Assembly (NCBI RefSeq): GCF_032854445.1
Contig: NC_088302.1
Span: 46,784,521-46,848,520 of the forward strand
DNA length: 64,000 bases
Source: Liolophura sinensis
Lineage: Eukaryota; Mollusca; Polyplacophora; Chitonida; Chitonidae
Direction: 5' to 3'
Part shown: positions 25,468 to 38,676 of the stretch, one piece after another
How the letters are laid out: every line of letters begins with the position of its first letter
How positions within the stretch are numbered: position 1 is the first letter of the stretch
Translations under genes and position numbers: made by a program
Notes under the pieces: model-generated
Databases searched by the model: none
What the model was told of the DNA's origin: nothing
Seen by the model: only the letters and a program-made list of their open reading frames with translations

Positions 25468-28400
25468 TCAGTTTTCCTCACATTTAATCATGACCTTAAT
25501 GGCACCATCAGCCCCAGTCCTGGTTGTCTCGAAGGCCTGTAGAGCCTGTTCCAGCGTGAACCTGTGCGTAACTAACGGCTTCACGTTGACCGTGCCAGAC
25601 GCCACCATGGCTAAAGCTGTGGGGTAGCTAACGGGAAACAGAGGAATAAAATTTTAATTAACTTTTAAAAAGACGGACAAAACACTGATTAATTTAAAAT
25701 CGTCGTCCCTATAGGCTTAATTCAGATTTGTCGTGAATTTGATCAAGGTTGTGATCATTCACGATTATGATTTTTGATCATTATTATGAACAACATTAAT
25801 TTATCCCACAACACTTGAATTAATGACTTAATTTACATTACTTGATTCAGTCGCATTATTTCCCAATTAGTGACGTTTACGTCAATGATTCATTATTTCA
25901 CCTGATTCCGACTTAACAAAAATAAAACACATTATTGTTATTGTTTTTTGGGGAGAGGGGGGGGGGGGCGCTCCGTGGCCGAGGGCATTAGCACGCCATC
26001 GCGGCGCAATGACCCAGAAGCCTCCCAGCAATGCGGTCACTGTGAGTTCCTTCAGCTCATGCCGACCTGGGGATGGTCGTAGGCTCCCCCCGGGCTCTAC
26101 CACAATACTGGCGGTATAAGTGAAATATTTCTTGTATAAGATCTCTTGTTTCTCTCATGCAGTTATTTTGTTTGAATTCATGACAAGAGAGTGAGGAATG
26201 GTGATGGACAGGGAAGTGAGGTAATGCTAACCAGTTGACGTAGCGGAAGATACCCCGGATGTCCACCTCTCGTACAGCCGCATCCACCACTGGCAGTTCC
26301 ACCACTGACGGTCCCAATCCGACGAGCACGACACAACCACCCGACGACGTCGCCTAATAAGTAATGTAACACAAGATACATACAGGCCGAAATTTAACAG
26401 TACACGCCTATTTCTTTATAGGCATAATATAGTTAAATTTCTGTCCATAGAGCTTTCGCATATAGGCCAATTTAGCGAGGGGTTCCTTAGTACTGGTTCA
26501 GTTGTATTGATAACCTTTGCAATTTTGAGTTAAGTCAATAACCTAGCGTCCGCGATAACATTATTTTATCACTTATGGCAAGTCTTTTTTTAAAAATTAT
26601 AATCGTGAGAATCTAATAACGTTGACGTTAAAACAAATTTTCGGAACCCGTGGAATGTAAACACCATAATGCAGTTCTAAATTTTACGGAGCCGCAAAAG
26701 TGACATGTTGAAAATAAAATTTTTGGAAGAAAAAAAAATTTGAAGATTAAAAAAAAAAACCTACCAGGTGAAAAAAAATTTGGGGGAAGAGAAAACATTT
26801 TTTTAACCCCAGACTTTGAAAGTCGTTGCCCCGAGTTTAGAAGTCGGGGCACCGGCGTAATGGGCCAATCACAGTTCGTTTGCCATCAAACAGCCAATTT
26901 GGCAGCCACAGACGAGCATCTCTCACTAATAACTACATGTTTTGACTAGGGTCTCACATGAGATAAATAGCTTGTATTTTATATCAAGAACAAGGATGAC
27001 AATGGGCATGATCGCCTACACAAGTCAATTCCAGTCTGTTTAAAACACATATTCTCAGCTGCCCCGTTACAGTTCTTATGAACTTCATGTACATTTGTGC
27101 ATGTACGAAATTGCTTCACGGCCACGACTATAGCTCTACGCAGCAACAGTGACGTACTGAAAGAATAAAAGAGTACACCGATTTAGACCGACTTTTTAAT
27201 GCGGCGGGCAATGCATTTATGTATATCAACAAGGCAGGTTATTCGTAAATATATTTCAAAGAGACATATATGGACTAAATAAAAATAAAATAAAAAAACA
27301 CAGAGTGCAGCCCCGGCCTTAAATAGTATATCTGATTTTTTTCAATCTCAACTGCAACAGCTATATGTGAGACACTATTCGCCTACATGTACTTGATCCA
27401 GCCAGGGTGGAACTAAGCCAAGCTATACGTTAGGGCCAAAGGCCTTATCTTTATGTCACAGACATGTCTGAGGAGGGCTGTGATAGGTTTAAAACTTATG
27501 GTATTATTTGGTTGAGTGTTTACTTTATTAATAATAATCCCACATTGTTGGAGGTTATACTATAAATAGTGTTGGCGTTCCTCGTCGTCTAAATGAACAC
27601 TTTGGGACTGAGGCAGTATAATTCGCAAGCGGCAAAACTTAATTTGCAAAAGCATAATGGCACTGGCGATCGGGCAGAAGCAACCTAAATATAGATGAGA
27701 TTATAGTGTCACCCTAATTATAAATGGTCAATCACGTCGGCACCCCGACTTTTAAACTCGGGGCCCTGACTTGTAAATTCGGGGCTCTGACTTGTAAACT
27801 CGGGGCTCCGACTTTTAAAGACGGGGGTTAATCGAAAATTTCTCTTCCAAAAAAAAATTTTCACCATGTAATTTTCTTTTCTCTTCCCAAATTTGTTTTC
27901 ACCATGTCACTTTTACGGCTCCGTAAAATTATGATCTATGTAAAAATAAAAATGACTTTGTGGAATGGGATCTAGTTTTCTTGAATCGACTCCAACCGTT
28001 ATGGCCAAGGCGATACTAGGTGGCGCTCCACTGCACTCGATGGTAATATTTGGCGCATCTCCCAGTAAGTTCTCAATTTTCTCAGCCAGAGTCTTAGCAT
28101 CTTTGGTGTCCACTAAAACGGTATGATCGGCTCCTAGAGTTTTGGCCACAGCCAAACGACCAGCGTCAATGTCTGGAACATAAATTTACTGATTGACTAC
28201 GCGCATGGCACAGGTAATAGACGACTTAAACTGCTATGAAGGCATGATGTTACTTAAAACATATATATGACTCAGAAACTTTATAATTCCCAGAACTGTT
28301 TTGGACTCCCAAATGCTCACCCTTGCTCACCCTTAATCCCCAAACCGTTCAAAAAGACACTGTAACAACTTAACTTACCAGTCATCAGAACCTTTGACGC

Positions 28401-31400
28401 ACCCATGGATTTGGCTGTCAGTAAGTTGACCAGTCCGATAGGTCCTACAACAGGATTTATCTGTTAATTTGTGTGGTTGATACATAACGCCATTTAAAGG
28501 AGCTTTCCATTTATATTACAGCGATGAGGTTTATGAGAGTAAGAAACAGAATTAACACCACCTTTCTCCAAATTCCTTTCTACCCCCTGACTTAAAGCCA
28601 CAGTTAAAGTAGCGACATCTGGATTCGAACACGCAGCCTCGTTGGCCAAGGGTTTAACATTGAATGTGAAGTAGCCAGCGCTTTAGCGTCTGGCCGAAAC
28701 TGAAATGTCATATACCTTCGCACTTTAATAACAGCCTAATCACAACCCACTGATGCCGGGTGAGCAAATCTTTACCTGTTCCACAGATTAACACCTGGCT
28801 ATCTAGGGTAATACCTGCTCACCTAATCACAGCCGCCTGATGGTGGGCATGTCCTTACCTGCTCCACAGATTAACACCTGGCTATCCAGGATAATACTTG
28901 CTCACCTAATCACAGTCGCCTGATGCTCAGCATGTCCTTACCTGCTCCACAGATTAACACCACGCTGCCTAGGGAAACACCTGCTCTCCTGCAGGCGTGA
29001 ATACCCACAGATAACGGTTCCAGAAGGGCTCCCTCCTCCTCGCTCACGTTATCAGGAAGTCTGAAACATTAACGTTTGCCATTCAGATGATTCCCTACAC
29101 ATGTATGTCAATATTTTACAAGTCTCAACCAAACTGGCAGAGCTAGTGATAGAAAACTTGATCAGATTTTAGTGATGGCATGAACTTAAACACATCACTG
29201 GGTCGATATGTACGCCAGTAATACGCTTACTGGTGAGAGAAAACTTTACCTTACCTCGGCGAAGGGCTTAATTCTCATAGAAAACTGTGCTTAACGTCAG
29301 TGAAGCGCTTAATTCTAATCTTACGTCCTTGGGGGGCTTCAGTGAACATGTAAAATTGACCTAACGCCAGTGAAGTGCTTACCTGTAACAGAAAACTTTA
29401 CCTAACCCCAGTGACGCGCTTAGCTGTAACAGAAAACTTCACCTAACATCAGTGAAGTGCTTATTTGTAACAAAATGACTTTACCTTTCACCAGTGAAGC
29501 ACTTAATTACACAAAACAACTTTAGCAATGCACTTTGCCGAATTTCAGTGAATCACTTACTTGTAGCAGAAGTCTGCCGCATGGACGTAATACCGTGCGA
29601 GAGAGCCGTCATAAGGAGGCGTGGCACAACAAGCAATGTCCTTACACAGGTTGTATCTCCCTCCCTTACAGTACTTACACCGTCTACAAGGAACAGCCGG
29701 CTCGATGGCCACGCGGTCGCCTGGAACAAAACATTCAAATAACATATTCATATTATACATCCTCGAAGGCCATCAGAGACACCAATGGTGTGGTGAAGCT
29801 AATAAACAGCAGGCATATAGCAATTGGAATATCCTTAGTCTCGCCTTAATCGGCATTAAGCAGTCTTAAATTTATTTATTTATTTCATTATGCCCGGTGT
29901 AAACCACTGTCCTTTGACAAGTCACTGACGGACTTCCCTACATGTGATGTTGAGCAGTCTTGAATGATTTGATCTCAAAACAGTGTCAAAAACATCTTCA
30001 GATCCTATAAAAATTTCATTTTTCAGGTACTTGCGGACTTACCGACTTTCAGATGGTCGACCCCTTCTCCGACCTTGGAGACGGTCCCACAGGATTCGTG
30101 GCCCAACACCATAGGGGCTTTGACCACAAAGTCCCCGATTTCACCGTTGGTCCAGTAGTGAACATCAGAACCACAGATACCCACCGAGTGAATCTTGATT
30201 TGTACCTCTAGAAACGGAAGGGTAATTTGGTATCATACTGAATGTCATGTTGTTTTAGCAATATAATTTGTTGTTCCACGCCATATTAAGATTTTTTCAT
30301 TTGTACGATGGCGGCCAGTTTTGTGGGTGAATGAAACCGGAATGCCTGGGGTAAACTACCGACCTTTGATAAATTACTGACGAACTTTCACAAAATGTGA
30401 CGTACTGATATACGCACTGTATTGGTGGAAGATTGCGCCAATAAGACGACCATACAAGCGTCGTCGGTCGCCTATTCCCACCAAAGCCCCATGGTTTATT
30501 TGAGATTGCTCTGTGTTGTGTATATTATACGTTCTGAAGACTGGAGCTCAACAACATAATATGTCAACAATACCACGTCCAAATGGGCATGCCCGTAGAT
30601 TCTTGCACCGCTGAATGGGTATACTGGAATAAACAATACGTTGAAAAGCCACACTGAATGGACGTTTCTTCAAGTCTGGCTGGAAAACCATATGGCATAT
30701 ATAACGCACGCCGTCAGAATATACTGTCATGGCATTTAGACGGATAGATTCATTCACTTTACTGCACAGGATGTAATAATATACTCCGATGCTGTGTTCG
30801 CACACGTGACTGCAGCGAGAGAGACGTATAAGACGACTTAGCCAGTCAGGATCATTATGTGACCTATATACAAACAAATCGCTGTATATAACTGTGTACT
30901 CATGTCATTAATTCTCCGCGAAAAAAAATTTGGATTCATATCAAACCATTACTATTTATTCTCCATATGTATATATCTACATACAAGCACGTTCACGTGG
31001 TCTCTCTTTATATAGGATATAGATATACATGTATACAGGCCTAGGCTCTATGCTCCGAGCTTCATTCGAGGACGCTGCATATGTAGAGCACTAGGTCTAT
31101 ACCATATGTGGGTCAGTGTTTTATCAACAGATAATGCGTTTGAAAATTGACTCAAGTCTCGCAAAATAGACAGAACCAGGTAGAGATAAATAAATGGAGC
31201 AAAGGATTTAGTCTGTAGTGGGCTGAATACTGTAAATCATGATGTTTTCGAGGCCATCGTTTTGAGATGGATTCACTATGGCGTATATACCTGAACTAAA
31301 TCGATCACTCTTCACTTCGGAAAAGCTTTCAACTTGATTATAAGTATTGTTGTTAAGACATTGTCCCTTAATTTTAACACTGCCACCAAACCACAGTTTA

Positions 31401-32758
31401 CTCGCCAGTCTGCAACACCTACCTCCATTCCCTGGCTCTGGAATTGGGCGGTCAACCTAAAGAAAGCAATACACCGTATGAATATAATTAGTTTTGCTGA
31501 AAGCTTTTTGGACAATGCGCCAAACCAGATTAAATGAATAGGAAACGATGTTTCTAACCGGTGTAGAACTTTTGTTCCGCCACTGGCTAAGTGTTCTACA
31601 TCCTGCGTGTCTCTTGATCACCATGCAGTCGAATGAATAAATAAACATAGTATGGAAGTTGACAAATTCAGTTTTCGAGCTTGGAGGAAAATGCATGTAT
31701 ACAACCAACTCTGCCATGCAGGTAACGGTAGGCCTGCATGAACCTATCCAGTTTTGGGCCAACGTAGCAATGTATTTGTCTATTTGTAGCCGAGATTCGA
31801 ACAGGTGGCCATTATATTGGTCTGAACAAAAATATGTGGACAATAATTACATAATATTTTCAAAAAGAAGCTTATACTATTGTTCATGTTGATATTTGTT
31901 GGAAGTGCGATTGTATAAATGTGAACAAGCTGTTCATTTGTCATGACAATCGTCAAAACACAACCATGCAGTGCAGGCACGTGAATCAGGTGTAGTGCAT
32001 TTCCAAATTTGTTTTCAAATAAACTTGTCTGTTTCTATACACTGACTTATTAAATCTCGACTGTAAGTAGCGAAATTCTAGGATTAGCCTTACAACAGTC
32101 TAGCCCTATCACATCGCTATGCTTTAACCTGGCTATAGACGATAGCGCACTGAAGCGCTTGGAGGGATCCATCAAACTTATGCTCTGAATGTTCCTACAT
32201 GTACCCGTATTGTTAGTAAAAGTCACTTATTGTTTGGTCATCGAAATCTGACGATAAACATCAAAACTCCGGCTCGACGTTTTCCTCTTCCACCATGACT
32301 ACCGCCAGGTTAAAGCATAGGGATGTGTTACGGCTAGGCGTAGAATTGTGCTAGATTGTAAGTTGTATCTATATATACTTTCCTTTATTTAAGGAATTCT
32401 ATTGAATATTGATAGCTAGGTCTCCTATGTATAGAATGCCCCTTACTTTTCTGGAACAAACAATTATTAACAGCTTCAATGATTTAGGAGCAGCTGGCGA
32501 TGAATTGCCACACAGGCTACTGTACATGTGATTTTCAATGCTGGAGGGGAGGTTACTCTAAACGCACTTCTACCGAAATCATCTGACCTATATATTCCCA
32601 TACGCACACGCATACGAAGAACGGCTTTGCGGCTTTTATACATGTAATCAACATGCTGGACAAACAGTCACACTATGAGAGAGCACACAGAACATAATTA
32701 CCAGTTGCAAATCGCCCTTTTTCATCAAAACAGCGGAGAGGTTTTTAGTGGGCCCCAT
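25468..32758 (-). CDS. SORD: Sorbitol dehydrogenase (L-iditol 2-dehydrogenase), nine exons
   Basis: It oxidises sorbitol to fructose with NAD+ (second step of the polyol pathway, cytosolic). Exons on the minus strand: 32702-32758, 31423-31456, 30043-30207, 29561-29720, 28942-29060, 28379-28444, 27997-28172, 26232-26353, 25468-25627. They sum to 1059 bp, or 352 aa, close to the human length, and every phase agrees. Catalytic zinc ligands are visible as Cys42 ([11 protein letters not shown]), His67-Glu68 (LGHES) and Glu153 (LLEPLSVG). The nucleotide site is GAGPIG at 177-182, followed by an Asp after strand B (LMTD), which favours NAD+. Four cysteines at 97, 100, 103 and 111 form a structural zinc lobe that the human enzyme lacks. 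The weakest splice site is the GTTGGA donor after 27997. Introns carry exon-edge duplications described separately. Confidence 0.93.
25965..26145 (+). mobile_element. SINE, plus orientation, in SORD last intron
   Basis: Head GCTCCGTGGCCGAGGGCATT (degenerate A-box), B-box-like GTGAGTTCC, and body running to GTGAAATATTTCTTG. A central deletion removes part of the body. Antisense to SORD. Confidence 0.78.
26679..27932. repeat. Inverted repeat pair in SORD intron 7
   Basis: Sequence at 26679-26870 (TTTTACGGAGCCGCAAAAGT, TTTGGGGGAAGAGAAAA, CCCCGAGTTTAGAAGTCGGG) recurs in reverse complement at 27720-27932. The arms are about 190-210 bases, roughly 0.85 kb apart, and imperfect. The right arm has expanded a 23-base subunit four times, each an imperfect CCCCGA...TCGGGG palindrome. 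A related stretch seems to occur near 3215-3250. Confidence 0.7.
28771..28985 (-). repeat. 83-bp triplication of SORD exon 5 end with its splice donor
   Basis: The genuine exon end (GTGTTAATCTGTGGAGCAG with GTAAGG donor at 28936-28941) recurs at 28855 and 28772, spaced exactly 83 bases. Both copies keep the GTGTTAATCTGTGGARCAG exon words and a GT donor (GTAAGG, GTAAAG). Copies diverge at several sites, so the duplication is not brand new. Confidence 0.85.
29240..29560 (-). repeat. 41-bp donor-like minisatellite following SORD exon 4
   Basis: The plus-strand word CAGTGAAGYGCTTA recurs at about 29298, 29368, 29409, 29450, 29492 and 29546, mostly 41-42 bases apart. On the minus strand the best units read TTCTGTTACAGGTAAGC then ACTTCACTG; the true exon end reads TTCTGCTACAAGTAAGT then GATTCACTG. 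So the array appears to derive from the exon border. Some units have lost the GT. Confidence 0.65.
30255..30400 (-). repeat. Interspersed repeat family 3
   Basis: Starts like the main SINE 3' end (CCACGCCATATTAAGA) but has its own body (AAACTACCGACCTTTGATAA, ATTACTGACGAACTTTCAC). A second fragment lies at 29868-29955. Located in SORD. Confidence 0.6.
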
Positions 32759-33144
32759 CGCATCGCTTCTCAACTATTCACTAGAGCAGCAGAAAGCAGG
32801 TCACATGTATTATAGCGACTTCTGGGCATCGGACCGACTGGAAGGCCGTGTGCAAATTCAGCTTGGTGATGTCACTAACTTTTACGTCAAACAGGCCGCA
32901 GACGTATGGAGATTTACATATCAAGTGTATCATTTTTTTTTGTTCAGTTTGAAGACACCAAAAATCCATTTAATCAACCAAGCAAATCAACACTTTGTCT
33001 AAATTTCGGGTAGGCCTATCTTCGTTTGTAATTGAAGTAGGCTGTCCAAATTGTGGCTAAAAAACTTGCTCGCAGAGGATCACGGATCATCACCTGATGA
33101 AATTACCTGCCAGAGCTATAATAACATTCTACCCTATCCTCTCG

Positions 33145-33290
33145 ACGTGGTGAGGCCTGTTAGCAGCCTGTGGATGGTCGTGAGGTTTCTCCGAGCTCTG
33201 CCCAGTTTCTTCCTGTACCGTTATGCTGGCCACCGTTGAATACGTGAAATATTCGAGGACGACGTGAAACTCTGATCAACAATAAATAAA
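33145..33290 (+). mobile_element. 5'-truncated SINE, plus orientation
   Basis: Runs from GCAGCCTGTGGATGGTCGTG to an AATAAATAAATA tail; about 0.4 kb upstream of the SORD start. Confidence 0.78.
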
Positions 33291-33299
33291 TACCACCCC

Positions 33300-36200
33300 C
33301 AACCCCTCCGGGCCTTGACTCCGTCGTTTCAAATTCTTCGATTTGACCGGGCACAAAGCAACGCGCACAATGATAAACGGGTTCCACGCCATATACAGAG
33401 TGATAGACTTATTTATTCATTATTTTTGTGGGGGTGTGTATTGATTTGCATATGATATTTAGGTCCATGCAGCCTTTGGTCGCCACATGGACAGTGTTTA
33501 TCAAGTAACATATGCCTGTGTCCGATCGATCGATGAATTATACAGCTGTGTTTTATCATCCTGTATTTTTATTATATTTTACTATTCATAGGTACCGGTA
33601 TGACAGTTTAAACAAAATTTTCAGTTTTGTCAATATTCACCCTAAAGCGCTATGCTGGCTCACACACATGATCGAATCGTACCCTATACAAATGTGGCCG
33701 CGCTTGTTTGGTTGTGGTTTTAAGTCAGTAGGCCTATAGGCTACATAGGTTGTCATGCAGGTACATGTATCCGCCAAACACTATTCAAAGAAATAAAAAA
33801 AAATCAACAAATAACCAAGTGAACATAATACAGTTTTATTCTCTCATTATAATGTATAATCAAGGACTTCACGCTGTAGAAAAGCCAATCCCAAACCGCC
33901 AGCTATATACAATACATGCAGATCTAAGTGGCCGGTATAGCTGATGTTGTGTAAAATCTATACAAACACAGTTATTCCTACATAAGTTATCGTTCGGACA
34001 ATGATTTAATAATTGTGTAATAAACCAGGCAGATTTAACTTGAAATGAAGGCATGCCACATGTAACTGTGCGGAGAGGCCAGCATATCTGTAAGTAGATA
34101 CCCGAATTCATTCCAACATTATATGGCACAACTGCCCTTTTTACGCCGGGCCTACTGCATAAGTATGCCTCACAAATATATCAAAATACAAGTCTCGGGT
34201 ATAAATTGCTTGGATTCATATAAAATTTATGTCACACATGCTGCGACAACAAAATTTTGCGGTTGGTTCATCAAGGCAGCTTTACGGCTACCTATGATTT
34301 AGTCTAAGATTTTGTTTTAAACAAAAGGAAGAACAAAACAAAACAAAACAAAAAAAATGCAAGCGACTGCACCTTTTATATCTATTTCACATTTCAAATC
34401 TGCAACTTTTAAAGTAGTTCATCTCCTATGGAAAGAGACATTCGTGCACCTGCAGCCGTCAACGATCATTGCCAGAGAAATCAGTGAATTTTAAATCGAA
34501 AGAGATTAAAAACGACAAATAATCTAAACAGCATTAGTGCTCCGAGCCTTGTTTCGCCATGTATGTAGGATAAAGTGAGCCCAGCATTATTGGCTATGTA
34601 GTCATCCACGTGTTGTATTGTATGTTACCGCTTTTTGCACGGCAACTACATATGAAGATTATCCTGAATTGACCGGCGAAGATGAATCCTCTTGAGAGAT
34701 AACTGACAAGAGAGTTGAAGTAGGCTCAGCAATTGTTGATAAAACTCAAGCAAATTCAAAATCGGTTGATGTTTACAAGGAGGAATTTCGTCCATTTTAC
34801 TTGATTTTTGTTCAACAACATTCTCAGGAATATTCACTGCCGGTTTCATGAGTTTTCAGAGGTGCCTTGAGGAAACCTTTCTAGCACGCCCCAGAGAAAC
34901 CACCGACTTCACTCGCCAGGTGTATCATGACAAATCTACTGCCGTATCCGAACCAGGAATAGGTGGTATTTGAGTAATATCGTCGGTTATAACTGCAGAT
35001 CGCTTGCATGCCGCGACAATGCCGAATTTATAGAGATATTTAGTTTTAATGTGTCTCGTTACTTTCCTTTTCAATATTGTGTCCAGTTGTAAGTCGTACT
35101 GGGCGGTCGGTCACATGGAAATTATATTTAGGGTGCTGTTTTCACCATCCCGTCCTACAGACCATGCTTGACAACACAAAGCAATGCTTCTTGGCACGAG
35201 TTCTTCAGGGAAACATTATCAATTTTCTTGATGTCCAACACTAGGCTCACATTTATGTTTGATGGACTAATTGTTTTCATTAATGTGAAAGTAACTTTCC
35301 ACATTATTGCAGACATATGACGATGGAATCAATTGTATTTACGTGATTGATATTTTACGAAATACTGGAGAACATTTCACTAATAGGACTGCTATCAGCA
35401 TTACCTGAAAGGAAAACTAAGAGAGCCCAGAGGAAACTTTGCAAGGTACACGCCAGTCCTAATGCTGCCATCTTTGCTCCCTAACTGGAATGATACGCAA
35501 GAGACAGTGGATATGATGTCCTACCAGGCCACAGACCCTGGACTGAGAAGTGCTTGGTCCATCCTCATACACTGAGTGCCAAGTGAGAGAATGCTGTTAA
35601 CATTTGCATCTAATATTGTTAAGACTGTACCCTAAGTCGCTACAGATTGATATCTACAGTTTCATGACAAGTACAAAACACCAAATATTTGTTAACATTT
35701 ATTGCAGTAGAATTTACAAGTGGAGCTATACAGTGCTGATGAGCATGTCTGTCCGAAATCTCAGCATCAGTTCTGAACATGACAAAAAATCATCCACATA
35801 TGTACAGGTGGTGGAAATTTAATGGTGACTATTCCTATATGAACATCCAAGGGTGCTTTAGTAAATCAAGTAAACAAAACTACAGAACAAATACACAAAC
35901 ACAAAATAAAAGAGAACCAATTCCGCACAAGTCAGTACTCAAATTTCCACATGCAAGAAATGAGCGTGCTTCATTTCAAAATTATCTCATTACACAGCAG
36001 AAAGAAGAAACAACTAAAGAGTTTACAAGAAATAACACCGAGCAGCTATGAAGAACATAAAACTAAACAAAAACCAAATCATAAAGTAGTCTACCATGAT
36101 ACAGAGCACATGATATTTATATATAAATGTATATATCTATGTATTGTTTGATTAACAGGCATCAGTATACAGAAGTCTGATTTCTCCATACGCTTGCAAC

Positions 36201-36380
36201 ATGATCCCTTCTTGCTTGACCAGTCAGCAGAGTTCCTAATTCAATGTCCAGTATGTTCACAGCATTCTACGCCGAGGAAGTTTATCAAAAGTTTCTGCTG
36301 ATAGCTTCCTCACTGCTATACCTCAACAAGCATTGTTTTTAAACTGGGAGAAATCAGGGACCAGAACAGGCCCACTCTCC
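33300..36380. other. Interval between SORD and SERF
   Basis: No gene recognised. The left part is SORD upstream sequence; the right part (about 35.6-36.38 kb) would be SERF 3' untranslated or flanking sequence. An AT-rich SINE-like fragment lies near 35330-35420. Confidence 0.5.
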
Positions 36381-36384
36381 TGGG

Positions 36385-38676
36385 TTATTTCCCAGCTCCC
36401 CCTGCCGCCTTATCAGCCTCTTTCTTTGCCTGCTTCTGCCTCATTATCTCAGCATCCCTGTCACAAATAAAAATACAATAAAAATGAAATAAAAAGTGAC
36501 TTTTATCAATGACTGACCATATCATGATACTAAAAATTAGACCTTACACCAATTTGCCTAAATAAAATGTATGCAAAGGAGTAAAACATAAGTCACCTGA
36601 GATTATGAATGAACTAGAATCCCACAGACAATAAAACAATCATCCAAGTTACTACCATTCACTTTACCTGTGTTTCCTTTCTTCCAGGGATGTACCACTT
36701 TCTTTAGTTTTCTTTTTTTGATCTTGCTGTTTTTTCAAGTTCTTGGCTCGTGCCAATTCCCTCTGATTCCCACCTAGAAACATCAACATACATTGTAAGC
36801 TTACATGTGCACATATACATGTAAGTAAAAACAATAAAATAAGCACATTAAATGACATCTCACAAGTAGTCTCTTACTAAATGGAGCTTAGGGTCTGGAA
36901 ATGCTGTCAGGTGGACTCATCATGGCATTGAAAAGCAAATAACATTTATATCTAATCAATATTTACATGTCAACCCTCCACTAAATCCACATCCTCAAGA
37001 TACGTCAATTTCATTTTATCCTAAATCAAGGTAAGTGTTCTTGCCCCTGGTTTGCAGTTGGTTTCCAGATTCAAAGTTTTAATCAGCTACTTTCAGTTCC
37101 ACTGGTCTAGTCCCAGATCAAGGGATCAAAACTAACTGGAAAAGGACTTTCACTAAGAAATTTCTGTCACCAACCTGCTGTATAATTTGAATTAAGTATC
37201 TCACTCAACGTGCACATTTTGTTTCATTCAAATGGGAACTGTCCTATTGCTGTAGAGTTACCTTTCCAGCATTTTGAAATCAGAATCCTCCTATCATACA
37301 CAAAACACATACTCAAAGCAAGCTTTCTGAAAATACCACAACTAACTTTCTCCTCTTTGCCTGCGACAAGTGAGATTATTTGCCTTTCGTTGGCAAAATC
37401 CCGCAAAGCACACGTATAATAATTTTAAGCCCTGTTGATTGTAAGTTGTCGCTTTAAACGCAGTTTGACATCTGTTGGTAGTTTGCAAGTAATGATTCAG
37501 AGGGTGCTAAGTTCTGCTATAGCTTTGTACATGAAGAGTTCTGCACTTTAACGGATATTTGACTTGCCACTCTACATGTATAAAGGTACTGGGTAGTCAG
37601 GTTCAATCTCCAGGGAGTTAGATTCTCCCGATTCCCATTCATCATAAAATGGGGATCATAAAACAATTCAGGTGCACCTGTTGTGAAGTAAACCTGTTTG
37701 TATCAAATTCGTCATGATTAAAACTGAAGAAAACATAAACTGATGGTGGTAGGAGCACCCAGTCAGTAAGAACCAAAATCATCGCACAAATTATCGGATA
37801 CACATTCCAAGTCTGAGGTTAAAAACTTAAGGTCATTTACCATAATTGTCAGCAATACTTATATTGGTTGACAAGGGTATGCTGCTTCTCACTTCACTGC
37901 GAGGAGATTGCTTGATTTACTTGAAGTGATGTAAAACTCGAGTCTGTAATACTTCAAACTGTAGATATCAGCAAAAATCAGAATTACACCCATTTAGCTC
38001 CATGTTATTTATCATTTTCAGGTCCTTTCAGGAACTCTGAATGCCCAAAGCTATGAACAGTATGGGTCTTTTCTTTTAAACCTGTTCTGAACACCAGTTT
38101 TGAGTATTATTTTTTAATGCATATTGGCACATCTCCTATTAGCCACTTGATCCATCCCCTGATTGTACATACACTGTGCATTTATTACCCTTTTCAATAA
38201 TGTAATTCTTTCACAATTAGAATAAGTAGTAGCAATTGAGCCTTTCTCTTAAATTCAAAATTCATGACTTTTTGACTGCAAATTTATTCATGACTATTCA
38301 CTTTTTTCATAATTGTGGCAACGCTGAATATTTAAGGATCAAAAGCTACATATCTGAACTGTCAAAATACCGTGTTGTTGTTGTTGTCACGTAGGGTCTG
38401 AATGCCCCCATTCTCCATAGTTCAACACAGACTAAGAAAGCTCTTCCACTACTCACCCCCTCCCCCCCTTACAAACACACACTTAATTTTACATGTGTGG
38501 GTTATTAGCCTTTAATTTTCTAAAAACACAAAGTGTAAGACAGTCGAACTAGATGGCTCATTCAGCTGTCCACTGCTGAGTATTAGTCGAAAAGTTCAAA
38601 TGGTGCTCCGAAGAAAACAATGCATTTCCTCAACATAGCTTGGAAAGAAACAGTTAAAAATATACTTACGAGTCAT
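36385..38676 (-). CDS. SERF2: SERF family (small EDRK-rich factor) protein
   Basis: Three exons on the minus strand: 38670-38676 (ATGACTC only), 36668-36773 and 36385-36457. They encode 61 aa beginning MTRGNQRELARAKNLKK, the family signature, followed by a highly charged Lys/Glu/Asp-rich tail (DAEIMRQKQAKKEADKAA) ending in GGAGK. The length matches metazoan SERF proteins, which are short, mostly disordered and bind RNA and amyloidogenic proteins. The split with seven coding bases in the first exon is supported by a strong GTAAGT donor. The start is the only ATG that gives the conserved N-terminus. It lies head to head with SUB1. SERF1 and SERF2 cannot be separated from sequence alone, so the symbol is provisional. 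Confidence 0.92.

Noticed and set aside
31457-31843. 128-codon minus-strand frame upstream of a SORD exon
   Set aside because: It reads through the acceptor into the intron; only the 34-bp part at 31423-31456, in another frame, fits the dehydrogenase.
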